Origin: Cydia pomonella
Lineage: Eukaryota > Arthropoda > Insecta > Lepidoptera > Tortricidae
Length of the DNA stretch: 64,000 bases
Direction of reading: 5' to 3'
Assembly (NCBI RefSeq): GCF_033807575.1
Contig: NW_026907817.1
Coordinates: 24,284-88,283 of the forward strand
A model generated the notes under the pieces. The model was not told the DNA's origin, searched no databases, and was given only the letters and a program-made list of their open reading frames with translations. Shown one piece after another: positions 22,622 to 35,224 of this stretch. Made by a program: the position numbers and the translations under genes. Position 1 is the stretch's first letter, and each line of letters opens with the position of its first letter.

Positions 22622-22766
22622 ATGGCGCCTGGTTGGTGAGGGTTGGATATCGAGACGATAAATTCTTCTACCCTATTTTTTTTAAAATAATTGTTTTATT
22701 TCTCCAAAATATAGTGCGAAATGGCGAGTCTATTGTGAAACTACATGTGTAATATATGCTAATATC
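22622..22766 (-). repeat. DIRS right inverted terminal repeat
   Basis: Reverse complement of 18132-18277, from ATGGCGCCTGGTTGGTGAGG to TATGCTAATATC. Confidence 0.9.
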
Positions 22767-22836
22767 TTCGAACGAAACCCTTCGAGTAATTATGATTGAA
22801 CTTCACGTACAGGTAAGTTCGTTTAATCATTAATTA

Positions 22837-23671
22837 TTAGGAATCATGAGTGTATTTTCGTATGAAAAGAGATGAGTTTTAAACCGTATAATATTTTTCA
22901 TGTATTTTATAACAAAAACACTTTGTGTGGTCACTACGTGTTATGCATATGGCTTAGCTTGTAAAATTCAACCGATCGAGTCATATTTTAAGGGTCATTT
23001 ACTAGTTTCTTAGTTCAAAAAAGAAGATATCAGAAATAAGCTGAGTTTTAAACAAATTGATGTTTAATTTACTTCTATTTTTAGCAATAACCGTTTTAAA
23101 CTTGAAATCATTACATTTATTTAATTCTTAATCGATTTAGCCACTTTGTCAGGAAATAAATGAAGTTAAAAAATACGCCATGAATTATTTTGATTTCCTT
23201 ATAATTATTGTTGCACTCGCGCTAAAACTACAGGCCAATTCGAGTTTTAATTATTATATCTCATCCCAATATGATACTTATATGATATTGATCTGTCAGT
23301 GTCAAAGTTTCTTTAACAAAAAACGTTACTTTTGAAACTGACTAATCAGTATCCTGCTAGTCCCTACTTCATCACACTCCAGAACTACTTAATAGTTTGT
23401 CAAGTCAATCGCCTCATGCGAATCAGATAGAACTAGTCAGAACTAATAATCGACTGCTTAAAAAAAACAAGTGAATTCAGATCTGAATTTTTATTGCACA
23501 GTAAAAATTCAGATTCATCAGACAAGTCACGAAAATTATTCATAAAGTTGATAAATTTTGAAGGGTAAGAACTCAGAGCCAGAAATAATCAGATTTGATT
23601 TTAGATGTGTCTCGGAGCACTTATTCTGATTCTGATACGATTAAAAATCAGTATATCACAAAACAATAAAA
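22837..23671. other. No gene recognised
   Basis: AT-rich sequence with scattered AGAACTA and CAGA words; no terminal repeats or frames of note. Confidence 0.5.
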
Positions 23672-23940
23672 TAGTACATTACGATACAAGTGCGAAAAAT
23701 AGTAAATTAAAAATGAGTGGCGTTAAATTAAAATACGACCGAAGGGGAGTGTTTTAAGTCGACACGAGTTGCGAATTACCTATTTCATATTTCATATTTA
23801 TTTATTTATTTGCACATGTATTGTTACAACGTTTTACAGTACATATGGCCCTTTAAAATTTCGACACAATTACGTAATATGCTAATTATCGCACCATACC
23901 ACCATACCATACCACATGTACCATACCATATGTACTGTAA
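23672..23940. repeat. Cruciform-forming repeat, copy 3
   Basis: Starts AGTACATTACGATACAAGTG and ends ATATGTACTGTAA, as in the tandem pair at 11 kb. It carries a small insertion with TTTATTTATTTATTTG units near 23800 and an ACCATACCAT micro-expansion near 23890. Confidence 0.75.
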
Positions 23941-25303
23941 AATATTTTTTGTACTTACCTATTAACAATATTTTAGGTACCTAACTCTAAAAATATATGT
24001 GTGACATCATGTATATGTATAGGTATGTTTGCGTGTGAACATACAGACAAATCGGTTGACCGCTCAAGTCGTAGTTTTTTTGTAAGCGATTCGCGATACG
24101 CCAGGGATGGTATTAAGATAATTCTCCTCACTTCACCTAGCTCATGACTTATCCTCACCAGACCACAATTCTATAATTGAAATTTTATCACTGCTTTTAA
24201 TATTTAAATCTTGGAATAGCAAAGATAATGTCCTAAGCAGTCAGCCCAAACTCCTAACCAGTTAGTACCAGACAGACCGGATTAGCATACAGATAGCCAC
24301 ACTTTATCTCGTCTGCGACGGCGAAGCCTGAGAAGGATTGTTCAAGATACGATCTAGGTAAAACGTTTCAAGTTATTCTGAGTGATTTTGCAAATGTAAA
24401 TGGAATTTTACCTTCCATATATAACGTAAGTGCTTTACATTAGCAAACATGTTTGAATACACAAGATTCTACATATTGCCATAAGCATATGGTACAAATG
24501 AATATATTCGTATATATTTTAGGTAAGGCATTTTTATTAACATTTTACATGCTTTTGTTTAACTCAACCTGACCTATGTATGCTTGTGTGGGTCAAATCT
24601 TGCAAGCTTAATTTGACTCACTTCACGTTTCCGATTGAGATGAATTTTCGCATGGCACCATCGAGCAGATGTGGATAGGTGGCCGTGGTGGTTTTTAGAA
24701 TTGTCTCGATGAGTATTAGATGCCTGTGGGAAGAAAAGTACAGTCAGCGATGACATTTTTGACAAAAACTTATTATTTGGCGATTATTTTCACTGCAGCG
24801 GTAAAATCGTGGGCAATGTATCCCATAGGGACAGTGCGCGTTGGAGTATCTGCCATCTCGTGAATTAAACCGGAAACTTAAACTTTGACACATCGCGCCA
24901 ACAATGAAGAGGCTCGTGTGATGCTCCCTACAAGTCGCGCATGCTCTTTATAAAGACATAAACCCTTACTTGAATTCATTAAGTCCAGTCACATCTTACA
25001 TTGTTATGTTAATTTGAAGCCGTAAATACGACGCACTGCGGAGGCTGTAGATGCTTCATGAAATCTTGTAACGTGAAAACATTTATTCTTTTGTACTATG
25101 GCACGCGTAACATTCATTTATAGCACGGAGGAAATAACGTTGCGTCTCAATAAATTTAAAAGGGTGCCTTTGACAAAAATCGGGCTATCCATATTTTATT
25201 GGCTTACTGAATAAATAAATTCCATAAAATATTGTTAGAACCATCGTTATAGCTAGGGGTTAGTACCTGATACCCTAAAATGAGCAGAAGATCTCTCAAA
25301 AAA
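23941..25303. other. No gene recognised
   Basis: Only short frames. No splice-linked coding series or element ends seen. Confidence 0.45.
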
Positions 25304-25690
25304 GAAATAAATATTATACGACATTATTAGGTATACAAATTGACTAAGCCCCACGGTAAGCTCAATAAGGCTTGTGTTGTGCATAGACAACAATATATTT
25401 ATATAAAATATAAATATTTATACATAAACTTAAATACATAAAAACTACCCAGACTCAGGAACATGTACAGTCCGTGTCCGACGGCGACTCCTCCAACTGT
25501 TTTTTTTTAATCGGAAACATGGAACGCTCTAATGTGACTTGCGAAGCCAAACTTGGTTCTGAAAATGCGATTAGGTACATGGTGCACAATGAAGCTACTA
25601 AAATTCCCGTACTAGAATTCGGACCAGGGACTATCGGCTTCATAGGCCTAGGAATAGGGTCACTACTGACTAGGCCAGAGAGGTCATCAA
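25304..25690 (-). mobile_element. tRNA-derived SINE (family A), copy 3, with foreign middle
   Basis: Both ends match the other family A copies: tail and body at 25304-25462, tRNA-like head at 25605-25690 (CTATCGGCTTCATAGGC ... AGAGGTCATCAA). The usual roughly 45 bp between them is replaced by about 140 bp of unrelated sequence (ATGTACAGTCCGTGTCCGAC onward). The two opposing frames of 73 and 106 codons here are products of this mosaic. Confidence 0.75.
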
Positions 25691-28559
25691 ATTGATAAGC
25701 ACTCAAAGAAACTCTAGGATATGTTCTTCCATCTATCTGACTGCCCTTGAGCATCAAGGATATAAAAAAATACAATAAATTTGTCAGGTTTTAATTATGA
25801 ACAAGACTTGAATCTCCACAAATGCGAATTTTGCTACTTGGCCTGTTTCGCACCCAAAATCACTGAAATATCGGACGCCTTTTCTAAAGGTCACAGAAAA
25901 TTTCTCATAAATGGAAACAAACGATAAAACTAAGTGACGACTCAATTATGCAAGCCGTCATCATACGCCGTACATAACTCGGCATTTCCCGCGAACTGTA
26001 TTACTGCCGAGGTGAGGATTAATATTTCAGCACAATACACTCGCTGGCTGCGACAGGAATCCGCGAAAAGAGAAAAATTGAATACCAAATAAATTAGGCT
26101 GAGGGAGCGTTGTTAACTGTGGAGACCTCAAACCGGAGGTTATAGGCTCAAAGCCCAACTCGTACCAATAAGGTTCTTGGAACTTATATACGAAACATCA
26201 TTAGCGATGTTCAAACGCCAATATCTTTTTCCGGAATTCAAAAAAGACTACCTACGTAAGACTTAGACCCAAGAATAGGCATCGCTATCCAGCGGGGGAA
26301 CGTAGCCAATAGCTATTTCATGTGGGCACCATTCCGAATGGGGAAAGGGGACTTTTGATAGATGGGTATTTTTCTTTATTTTGTTAGATTGAATTTAGTT
26401 AATCTACATTTAATTCTTATGAATTTGGTATACTACACTCTACTACTGTTACTTTAAAGTAAATGAAGGTATTGTAAGAAAATCTACATGTACGTAGTAT
26501 GTAGTCCCCAATCCTCTTAACCTTGTAAGGCTAATGTTCAAAAACAAAATAAAGTAGCATTTATTTTCATTCATTGCTTTCTCAAATGAACGAAATAATT
26601 CCAATTTACTAAATAACATGATTCAAATTAAAAAGGATAATTTTGTACGGTGGGTCGTACGAGGTCATTAAATGCAGTGCAGTCCCATGCTCAGTAGTGA
26701 AACGAATATTGTAAAACGTTGGTGACATTTTAAAGTTTCCTAGTATCCCATTCTGCAAATCGAAATTGCATTGGTACTTGAATTGTATATAAAATTATAA
26801 ACCTGTCTCAAAGTGTGAACACTGATCCGTTAGCGTGCGGTCGGGGTGCTTTTCCTATAAAACTGTTGAACAGCTGAACTGCAGTACAACTGCGTCGGCC
26901 ATTTGTTATTGAATGCCGAGGCATCTATTCAAATTGTGAAACGTAACATATAACGAAGATATTGCATTATCATACCTACTCATAAGTTGACGTTGGATAT
27001 GAATTCGATCAAATACCTATATGGAATCCAATTTGAGTATGTATTGTGTGAGAGGAAAAGGCAAATGGGGTATTCAGTATTTGCACGCTATTGGATGTTG
27101 AATATGACAGCTATATTTCTCGGGTACCTTTATGTACATCATTCGTAAATCCATTACAACCAGTGGCTGTGTAACACCTTGCGGACTCATTATGCTCTGC
27201 CATTTTGAAAATTTGCCATGAACTAAATTACCAAAAAAGATACCTATTGTCCATTATCAAACATGAGGACCTACCGTGAACCCCGAAGTTCGGAAATTGC
27301 GGGTAATTTGCGAACTTTGGTCTTCGCGGTAGGCTCTCGGCTCCAAAAAAAAACATGAATTCTCGGTCGAGAAATGCGACCCATTGAGGAAAACAGCCGA
27401 ACAGACATGATATAATAAAGCATTTCCCAAGCAGAAATGGACACCTTCACTTTGGATCGGTCAATTATGTCCAAAAATAACTTAAACAGAATTCTATAGA
27501 CGTTGTCCTCTTTAACTAAGATATTTTTGCGGTCAAGTACCAGTCCACAACACACAAGTGTGTGTTATGTGTCCAGTGGGACGACACTCGGGTATTCTCG
27601 GCTCCATTCGGTTCAGCATTGCTCCGGGCAATTATTAGGGTTGGCACAACTTGGCGTCCCTATGTGTGCACGACCACAGATAATAATAATGACTTGAATT
27701 TTGACAACCCTAAATAGCCGAAAGGGATAGTACTATATATTAGAAAGCGACATCATGATTCGTCCGTGAATCGCTGTCAAACTTCAGTTTTGTAGAAAGT
27801 GTCATTTCTGTACGGTAGTACTATTATTTCTTATGTGCTATAGCACAAGTTGCAGTTGACTGTTCTTACTTATCTTACATAATTTTGGTTTTAATGCTTG
27901 AACGCATTCCTTCAATTAATTGCAATTTCAAATCGCTGGTATACGATGAAACCCCTAAAATTCTACGGAACCATGAATCCCGTAATGCAGAGCGCCGTCT
28001 TCTTATTACTTTCCTAGAAAAGACGGATTTGCGGAGCTTTGTTCTAGCGCTTACCTGCATTTTTAATCCAATGTAGAATTACGACTTGGATCGTGTTACG
28101 GTACTATTACACAAAATAGGATAGGATAGTAATGTTTAGTTACGAAAGAACATTTATATGCTGATAAGAAATAATTCTACCCAAACTGGTATGCACACAA
28201 GTCCGAGCTCACTGTTTGTATATAAAAATAATATTAAGTTAGTTATACATATTTCTCGTGTAAGTGAAATGTAATTTCTTATGAGAAATAAATGTCTTTA
28301 AACCGAAGAACATATATTACAACTTGTACTTAACTATTTGGTTGATGTAAGGTTAAGAGGGGTAAGAGAAACAGTTTATTTTGACTACTTGACAGACAAA
28401 CATGCATCGCCCACCAGAAACTGTAAAAACAAGTAGCAATTAAAATCATTGTATTATGTGTAGAGTTATAGGTGACATAGCTTAGGTAAGAAAGCATATG
28501 CCTCGATAACGTGTTTAAGCATTGTTATGGCAGGTGTCCGGGTCTCTTTACAATAGCCC
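25691..28559. other. No gene recognised (2.9 kb)
   Basis: No recognisable coding series. At 27875-28076 two opposing frames of 61 and 63 codons overlap; neither matches a family I know. No clear element ends. Confidence 0.45.
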
Positions 28560-28795
28560 AATCTTTTGACCAGCCAAAGTTCAACACCATAACCGGCCCT
28601 CTTCTCCACTTTATTTACAATAGCCGCTACACCAGCTGGGACCGATTTACGGGTATCTATTTCTACCCGTGAATGGGTTGTAGCTGGTGTATTACATAAC
28701 ATCAAATTTGTCTAAAAGGGCCTCTGCGCTGTTGGCTTCGGCCCCACGTATGCCTCCCAAAGGTCCGGGACCCCACGGTCCCGAGATATGGAAAG
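28560..28795 (+). repeat. Dispersed retroposon 3' segment with hairpin, copy 2
   Basis: Diverged relative of 100-345. The hairpin 28629-28690 is closed by ACACCAGCT and AGCTGGTGT, with an inner ACGGGTA/TACCCGT stem. It ends with GGTCCGGGACCCCACGGTCC and then an A-rich stretch, suggesting plus orientation. Confidence 0.5.
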
Positions 28796-28890
28796 ACATA
28801 CAAATAATAATAATAAAAATACTTCATTGTGCACTGCAAAGAAAAATACATGTTACAAACAAAAAAACGAAACATCTCATTTATTTTTCA
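28796..28890 (-). repeat. Retroposon 3' tail
   Basis: AATAATAATAATAAAAATAC then TTCATTGTGCACTGCAAAG is a typical reversed 3' terminus of a lepidopteran LINE. Only the last 100 bp or so are present. Confidence 0.45.
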
Positions 28891-28998
28891 ATTTTATTTT
28901 TCTTTTCCTTTTGTAAGAATTCGATATGTTTTCTGAAATAGCTACGTATTTGTTTGATATAAAAGTAGCTACTGTATGTAATTGCAAGATGTCTATAG

Positions 28999-29276
28999 TG
29001 TAGAAGTCCATTGTTTTAAAGCTCAGTAAATGGGGTTTATCATACAAACCACTGCATCCAGTTAATATTTCTTTTATTACATCAATACACCGTATTAACT
29101 AAGAACAAATCGTACATAATATCGGTCGACGGCATTCCGCCAAAATCTGACAGTTCTCTATATAAAACTAAAATGACCATAAACACAACAACCAAAAAGT
29201 ATAAAGCCCGGTGCATACTACACGTTATTATCAGTATAAGGCCACATACAGGATATTAACTATTGTGATGCTTACA
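28999..29276 (-). repeat. LTR (3' LTR in element orientation)
   Basis: Begins TGTAGAAGTCCATTG and ends GTGATGCTTACA; the outer flank is ATAG. Contains the reverse complements of TATATAG and AATAAAAG. Confidence 0.85.
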
Positions 29277-29660
29277 GCTTCGGCCATCCTTTTTTTTAAA
29301 AGTGAGCCCTCTCACTAAAAGTAATTATAAACATTAATAACAACAGCAATATATCGTAACACCTTTATCGATATCAAAGATAAACATTCACAACAACAGT
29401 ATTTGTAAACTTCTACACAGTACACTTCTTATGCACAGTATGGGCTCACGTGAATCAATCATAGCCAATAGTAACCTTTAAGCTTATTGAGAAATAAATC
29501 TTAACGCTTAACATGCTTGAATCTGAGATCATGTAAACAGTCATTGAATACAACCAACACCTGGTAGCATTAACAGCCTTCTTTAGATAGTCTTTCAATA
29601 TATGAACTAACTTACAATCATGGTCTGCTCTAGGCAGTCTGCCAAAGTATAAACCAACCT

Positions 29661-30330
29661 CAAGGCCTGATCTAAACAATTTGGCAAAGTATAATACATG
29701 ATCGTAAACAATCACAGTCTGCACTCAAGGCCTGCTCTAAATAGTTTGACAAAGTATACTACATGATCATAAACAATCACAGTCTGCACTCAAGGCCTGC
29801 TCTAAACAGTTTGGCAAAGTATAATATATGATCATAAACAATCACAGTCTGCACTCAAGGCCTGCTCTAAACAGTTGGGCAAAGTATAATACATGATCAT
29901 AAACAATCACAGTTTGCACTCAAGGCCTGCTCTAAACAGTTGGACAAAGTATAATACATGATCATAAACAATCACAGTCTGCACTCAAGGCCTGCTCTAA
30001 ACAGTCTGGCAAAGTATAAATACATGATCATAAACAATCACAGTCTGCCTCAAGGCCTGCTCTAAACAGTTTGAAAAAGTATATAACATGATCAGAAGCA
30101 ATCACAGTCTGCCCTTAAGGCCTGCTCTAAACAGTTTGGCAAAATATAATACATAACCACAAACAATCACAGTCTGCCCTCAAGGCCTGCTCTAAACAGT
30201 TTGGCAAAGTATAAATCAACATCAAAAATCACAGTCTGCCCTCAAGGCCTGCTCTAGGAATTTTAACAAAATATAACACATCATAAACAATCACAGTCTG
30301 CCTTCAAGGCCTGCTCTAGACATCATTCCA
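29661..30330 (-). repeat. 65-bp tandem array, about 11 units
   Basis: CAAGGCCTGCTCTAAACAG recurs at 29661 (variant), 29726, 29791, 29856, 29921, 29986, 30051, 30116, 30181, 30243 and 30305. The spacing is exactly 65 bp for eight intervals, then 62. Each unit also carries TGATCATAAACAATCACAG. Unit length is not a multiple of three, so it does not encode a repeat protein. Confidence 0.9.
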
Positions 30331-30394
30331 AAGTATAAATTGTTATAGCCTGCTCTAGACTTGACTGGTCTAGACAGTCTGCCATCACGGCCTG

Positions 30395-30850
30395 CTCTAA
30401 AAGACAAGCTGCTATCAAAGCCTGTTCTAGACAGTCTGCCAAAACTCACACCTAATCATTTTAATGATTTAATTTGTTAGGGCCTGCTCTAGACTAGATT
30501 AGTCTAGACAGTCTGCCACAACGGCCTGCTCTAGAAGACAGGCTGCTATCATAGCCTGTTCTAGACAGTCTGCCAAACCTCACACCTAATCATTGTAATG
30601 ATTTAATTTGTTATGGCCTGCTCTAGACTAGATTCGTCTAGACAGTCTGCCATCACGGCCTGCTCTAGAAGACAGGCTGCTATCATAGCCTGTTCTAGAC
30701 AGTCTGCCAAACCTCACACCTAATCATTGTACTGATTTAATTTGTTATGGCCTGCTTCAGACTAGATTAGTCTAGACAGTCTGTCATCGCGGCCTGCTCT
30801 AGAAGACAGGCTGCTATCATAGCTTGTTCTAGACAGTCTGCCTTCAAGGC
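30395..30850 (-). repeat. 134-bp tandem array, about four units
   Basis: AGACAGGCTGCTATCATAGC recurs at about 30402, 30536, 30669 and 30803. Each unit contains TCTAGACAGTCTGCC and the palindrome CTAGACTAGATTAGTCTAG. The CCTGCTCTAG word links it to the 65-bp array, so both derive from one motif. Confidence 0.85.
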
Positions 30851-30904
30851 CTACTCTGGGCAGTTTGTCAAAGTATAAACGAATATAATGAATCAGGCAA
30901 CAAG

Positions 30905-31090
30905 GCCAACTTCTTCAATTTCAACATTTATTCAGCAAATAGGCCACAAGGGCACTTTTACACGTCAACATGGAATTTGCATACAATTAAAAAAAACACA
31001 TCAACAATTATAAAATACAACTAACCGCAAATATAAATTCAAACAAATTACAAGTATCTCATATTACAAGTACCTTAACAGCATATATAC
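30905..31090 (-). repeat. LINE-type 3' tail inserted in the array
   Basis: CATTTATTCAGCAAATAGGCC, then CACAAGGGCACTTTTACACG, is shared with 57145-57255. The tandem motif (TCTAGACAGTCTGCC) resumes after it at about 31095, so it is an insertion into the array. Confidence 0.6.
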
Positions 31091-31239
31091 CTACTTATGG
31101 CCTCTAGACAGTCTGCCATCAGGGCCTGCTCTAGATAGTCAGCCAAAGTATAAACTAACATAATAAACAGTCTGCCATTACGGCCTGTACTAGACAGTCT
31201 GCCAAACTGACCAACCCAACCAACCCAACACTCAGAGAC

Positions 31240-31365
31240 TCTCGCTGGTCAGATGCAGATTGCTATATCCTGGACACGGCGTGTATAGTACGCCGGTTTC
31301 TCACTCAGCGGCCCTGGCCATCGGCAGCTTGCACCCTGCCCCACTGCTGACATCACCATGTAATA
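31240..31365 (+). repeat. Piece of dispersed repeat D
   Basis: Shares TCTCGCTGG, TCAGATGCAGA, GGACACGGCGT, CGGCAGCTTG and CCCTGCCCC-like words with 16440-16605. Diverged. Confidence 0.4.
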
Positions 31366-31564
31366 GCTTAACCTTCTTTGCTTTAGTCAGCTCTTGCTGC
31401 GAGACCCTCGCTTATCATCAACTTCATTCGTCCAGCCAGGTTACCAGCGTTGAAACATAAAACAAATAAAAATGTTATAATTATTGGCAGTAGCAAAGAT
31501 CGTTTTAGTCACAGTCATCATTAACAATGAACATTTTATAAGCCATAATTATCGACACAGTCGA

Positions 31565-31925
31565 TCATTATCAACATCATCAGTCGTTACTATAATATAC
31601 CTAATCATCATCTATATTCTATATCGTCATCAAAGTCGATCATCATCATTCAGTCATTATCATCTTCAACATCATCAATCGTTACTATAATATACCTAAT
31701 CATCATCTATATTCTATATCGTCATCAAAATCGATCATCATCGTTCAGTCAAGCATTATCGCCGACATTGTCATCGAAATCACCCAGCTCCGTTATCATC
31801 ATCGATTTGGTCAGTTATTGACCGTTATAGACATCGAGGCAAACACCGTCGCTGACACCGTCACTGTAGACGACATGTTCAGTCATATACATCATCATCG
31901 TTATCGGAACTCTGTTGCCTAAGAT
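31565..31925 (+). repeat. ATC-rich tandem duplication
   Basis: CGTTACTATAATATACCTAA followed by TCATCATCTATATTC occurs twice about 100 bp apart, within a CAT/ATC-rich stretch. Simple-sequence expansion inside the LTR element. Confidence 0.7.
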
Positions 31926-34900
31926 TTTCCTTAGGTACCTGATTTACTCATAGGTGCTGAAATCGTAATCAGATGTCACAACATTAATTAAATAAAATGA
32001 CATAAATATTCAATCAATTCATCAACACTGAAAATAATTACTTTTAAAACGTGTTTTTTTTTTGTTCGTTGTTACATCCGGTTATTGCCTATACTAGTGA
32101 TGACAACACACTTCATGGCGAAAATGCAATCACAAATTTTGTGTTTATTAAACACGGTTGTTTTGCCTAAATATTTTTAATATCACCCACTTATTTCTTG
32201 TCATCACTGTACCTTCTGTCACAAAATCATGTGTGTCTTAATCTTTGTTATCTACTTTTAACTTCATTCACATAACTCACTCTGGTGTGTATATCCTTTG
32301 TTTAGGTCAATCACACAGTTCTTCACAAAACCATACTAAAATGTCTTAGTAAATAATTGGTGTTACCTGTTGTATTCATCAATTTTACATTTTAAGTCAA
32401 TTTTCAATGACAATCCTGTAAGTCTTGTCTTTTCAAAGGAACACTGATTTTGTTAGCATATTAATTTTATATAAATTGATTTTCTCAAACTTTACAATGT
32501 TTTTATATAACTAAGTAAAGTGCTTTTACCTTTGTAAGACACTTTCTGGTCGTGTCCATTACTTACACCTTTACCTACTTTTTAGTAACCTGAAATTTAA
32601 TGATTGAATACCACTAACTGTTAAGTTTATTAACCTGAACCTGTCATACAATAATTATTTCAGATTCACCCTTAAAGCAAATGAAACTATAAGTCACTAA
32701 TAAATTGTATTTCATAGCAACAATTCATGATTTCATTCGTGATTTGTTATTGGATTGTACAGCTGCATTATTTAAATTTTCATACCTAGTAACTTTAAGA
32801 AAAATAATACAACATTCATTGACTTATAAATTTCTTCATAAAGATGGGACTTACGGGCACCCAGTATGGTGCCAGCACAGCGGTGTCAGTGAATGCGAGC
32901 CAAGCGTGCACTCCAAAGTAACTATGCGACTGATGCAAACTCATCAACCATCAATGTGCATTGTAGCAATCGAACTAGGCACACCAAATGAGAATGTTCG
33001 GTTATATGAATGGGCATATCTTTACTTTTGAAATCTTTGACAACACTAATATTTTCAACAATATGACCATGTGTGTTGACAGCACAGAAAAGTAATCTGT
33101 TCACTCAATCCTGTTAAACTAATGCTTTTATAGGCAGAATTTGCACTATGCTATTTGCACTTACTAAAATGCATAAAAAACACACAAACATAGATAAATA
33201 CTGCTTCTCAACTATGTAAAGGTATTAAGTATTATATATAGTATTAATAGAGCTACAAGAATTCTAAATAAAAATACTTGCATGATGTGAAATGTCAAAA
33301 TCCAAAACGGGCCCGAGACATCAACATCATATTCCCTGAATGATAATAATGATGCTTTGAAATTGTAATTTATATTTTGGCACCGTAGAGAAACATGACA
33401 GCAGTAAATTGGTGCAAGTCTGTTTTACAATATAAAATGGTACTTAATATCATTAATGATATTAATTTAACTTCCTTGGTTTGTATGTGAGGTGTGAGGG
33501 TTAATACCTTCGCTGCAGCATTAAGTGTAACTAACCATACTTTGTATGGGGTCTTTCAACCACCTACCGCAGTGAAGATGTCAAGTCTGGAATAATATCC
33601 CTATAGTCCAATATGCAAAATTTCCATACTTACATCAAATGATATCTAAAATTTCCAAAAATTCAGAACATTTATTTTCATCTTTAAATTGTATAAGTAC
33701 CTATGTAAATATTTCTCATATACAAAATTAGATTATTGTGATGCTACATTTAAAACAATATTATGAAAAAGACATGAAACTATCAGTATCATTTCATATT
33801 TAAAAATCATATAGTGTGTGTGATTCCATTCATTCAGTTTTGTTTCTATTTGCCTCTCTTTAAATTTCCAGATAAATAATTTTCAATATACTTAGCAATG
33901 ATAGGCAAGTAAATGCTTATACCTATATCATTCAATATCTTCAATTAACTTTTTTCTTTTGAATTTTCCCATATGAGTACCTAAAACCTAAATAACTTTT
34001 ATAAATAAATAATTTGTTTGTTATCAAATCATAAACGAATTCATTTGTGTATTTTATCCAAAATGATTTAAATGATTTTTATTAAGATTCTATTGAGACC
34101 AAAGTAGATAGAAGTATATTTTAATGAGTGTGCTGCTTGCTAAAGGCCTCCTTTAGCTCTTTTTCTTTAAAACTATCATGGGCCACTGTCCTACAATTCT
34201 AGCCCGCTGACAGATTAAGTTCTTCCTCTCATCTTAGTTATACCATCATTCCATCATAGCAAAAACCTCTAGGATACCAATCCAATACCTTTTTTTTTGT
34301 TATCTCTTAACATATATAAGTATTATATACTCATGCATAATTAAAAAAAACCTTTCATTGCCATTAGTCCATCCAAAAATAGTAATAGTCAACATTCAAC
34401 TTACAGAATGTCATTATACAACTCAGTGTTAATAACTAGATTCACTGAGCACTTGCACTGCACAATGCCATCCTTACCGCGTTGCCTTCCTTCATAACCA
34501 TGTCACAGGCTCTTAAGTATGGCTCTTGTCTCACCAGAAAGTTGATGGTTGATTGCTTGCGCTTGCATTTTCGAGATCTACTCTCATTGTATTCCGTCTC
34601 ATCTCACAAAACCGAAAACAAACAATGACAAGAACACGGGTTAATAAATAGGTCAATACCATAGCAAATGTATGTAACTATGTACAGTACATTGAAAATT
34701 TAAAACAAAACTTTTGATTTATGCAAACGAAACGAACTGTCAATCGTTCTCTTTAGCGAGCAAAACAAACAAGCTAATGAAATCTTGTATCATTTATATA
34801 CTATCAACTCAACTGTTTCGACTATGAAACAAACATTTAAAAGACCAAGCAACTTACATTTTTATGCACCTCTATACAAGTGAAAATAAATTAAGTGCAT

Positions 34901-34946
34901 CCAATATCTATGTGGGCATTTGAATTCATAATCCCGCTTTCTGAGA
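31926..34946. other. LTR element interior without recognisable content
   Basis: Three kilobases of AT-rich sequence. A 108-codon frame at 32705-33031 has no motif. No polymerase, protease or integrase signature on either strand. Confidence 0.55.
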
Positions 34947-35224
34947 TGTAGAAGTCCATTGTTTTAAAGCTCAGTAAATGGGGTTTATCATACAAACCAC
35001 TGCATCCAGTTAATATTTCTTTTATTACATCAATACACCGTATTAACTAAGAACAAATCGTACATAATATCGGTCGACGGCATTCCGCCAAAATCTGACA
35101 GTTCTCTATATAAAACTAAAATGACCATAAACACAACAACCAAAAAGTATAAAGCCCGGTGCATACTACACGTTATTATCAGTATAAGGCCACATACAGG
35201 ATATTAACTATTGTGATGCTTACA
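34947..35224 (-). repeat. LTR (5' LTR in element orientation)
   Basis: Appears base-for-base the same as 28999-29276, pointing to a recent insertion. Followed by ATAG at 35225-35228, the matching target duplication. Confidence 0.85.

Larger units (their letters stand above)
18110..22836 (+). mobile_element. DIRS-type tyrosine-recombinase retrotransposon, internally deleted
   Basis: The order is left terminal repeat, gag-like ORF1 with an intron, RNase H remnant, tyrosine recombinase, internal complementary region and right terminal repeat. The inverted repeats 18132-18277 and 22622-22766 are nearly identical. The outer edges (18111-18131 and 22767-22836) are not repeats of each other. Each is complementary to one half of the internal region 22417-22540, which is the diagnostic DIRS arrangement that lets a circular intermediate form. 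Inferred ends are ATTACTTTCGGG on the left and ATCATTAATTA on the right. There is no flanking duplication, as expected for recombinase-mediated insertion. The reverse transcriptase is missing, so this copy cannot be autonomous. Confidence 0.9.
28999..35224 (-). mobile_element. Non-coding LTR retrotransposon derivative (6.2 kb)
   Basis: Two 278-bp direct repeats (28999-29276, 34947-35224) look identical by eye, start TG and end CA, and are flanked by ATAG on both outer sides. That defines one complete insertion. The 5.67-kb interior has no gag, protease, polymerase or integrase sequence; its longest frame is 108 codons and unrecognised. Orientation is taken from the LTR: on the minus strand a TATATAG box precedes AATAAAAG, and an A-rich purine tract (AAAAAAAAGGATGGCCGAAG) abuts the inner edge of the left LTR. 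The region beside the right LTR does not obviously match a standard tRNA primer site. This is the layout of a LARD-type element that depends on another element's proteins. Confidence 0.8.

Noticed and set aside
27875..28076. Two opposing frames of about 60 codons with some charged, protein-like composition.
   Set aside because: No start context, splice sites or family resemblance; opposing frames of this length are expected by chance.
29661..30850. Regular repeats that could suggest a CRISPR array.
   Set aside because: Units are contiguous tandem repeats without unique spacers, in an insect LTR element with no cas genes.
32705..33031. 108-codon frame in the LTR element, considered as a possible accessory protein.
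   Set aside because: No domain, no signal of coding composition, and the region is non-coding throughout.
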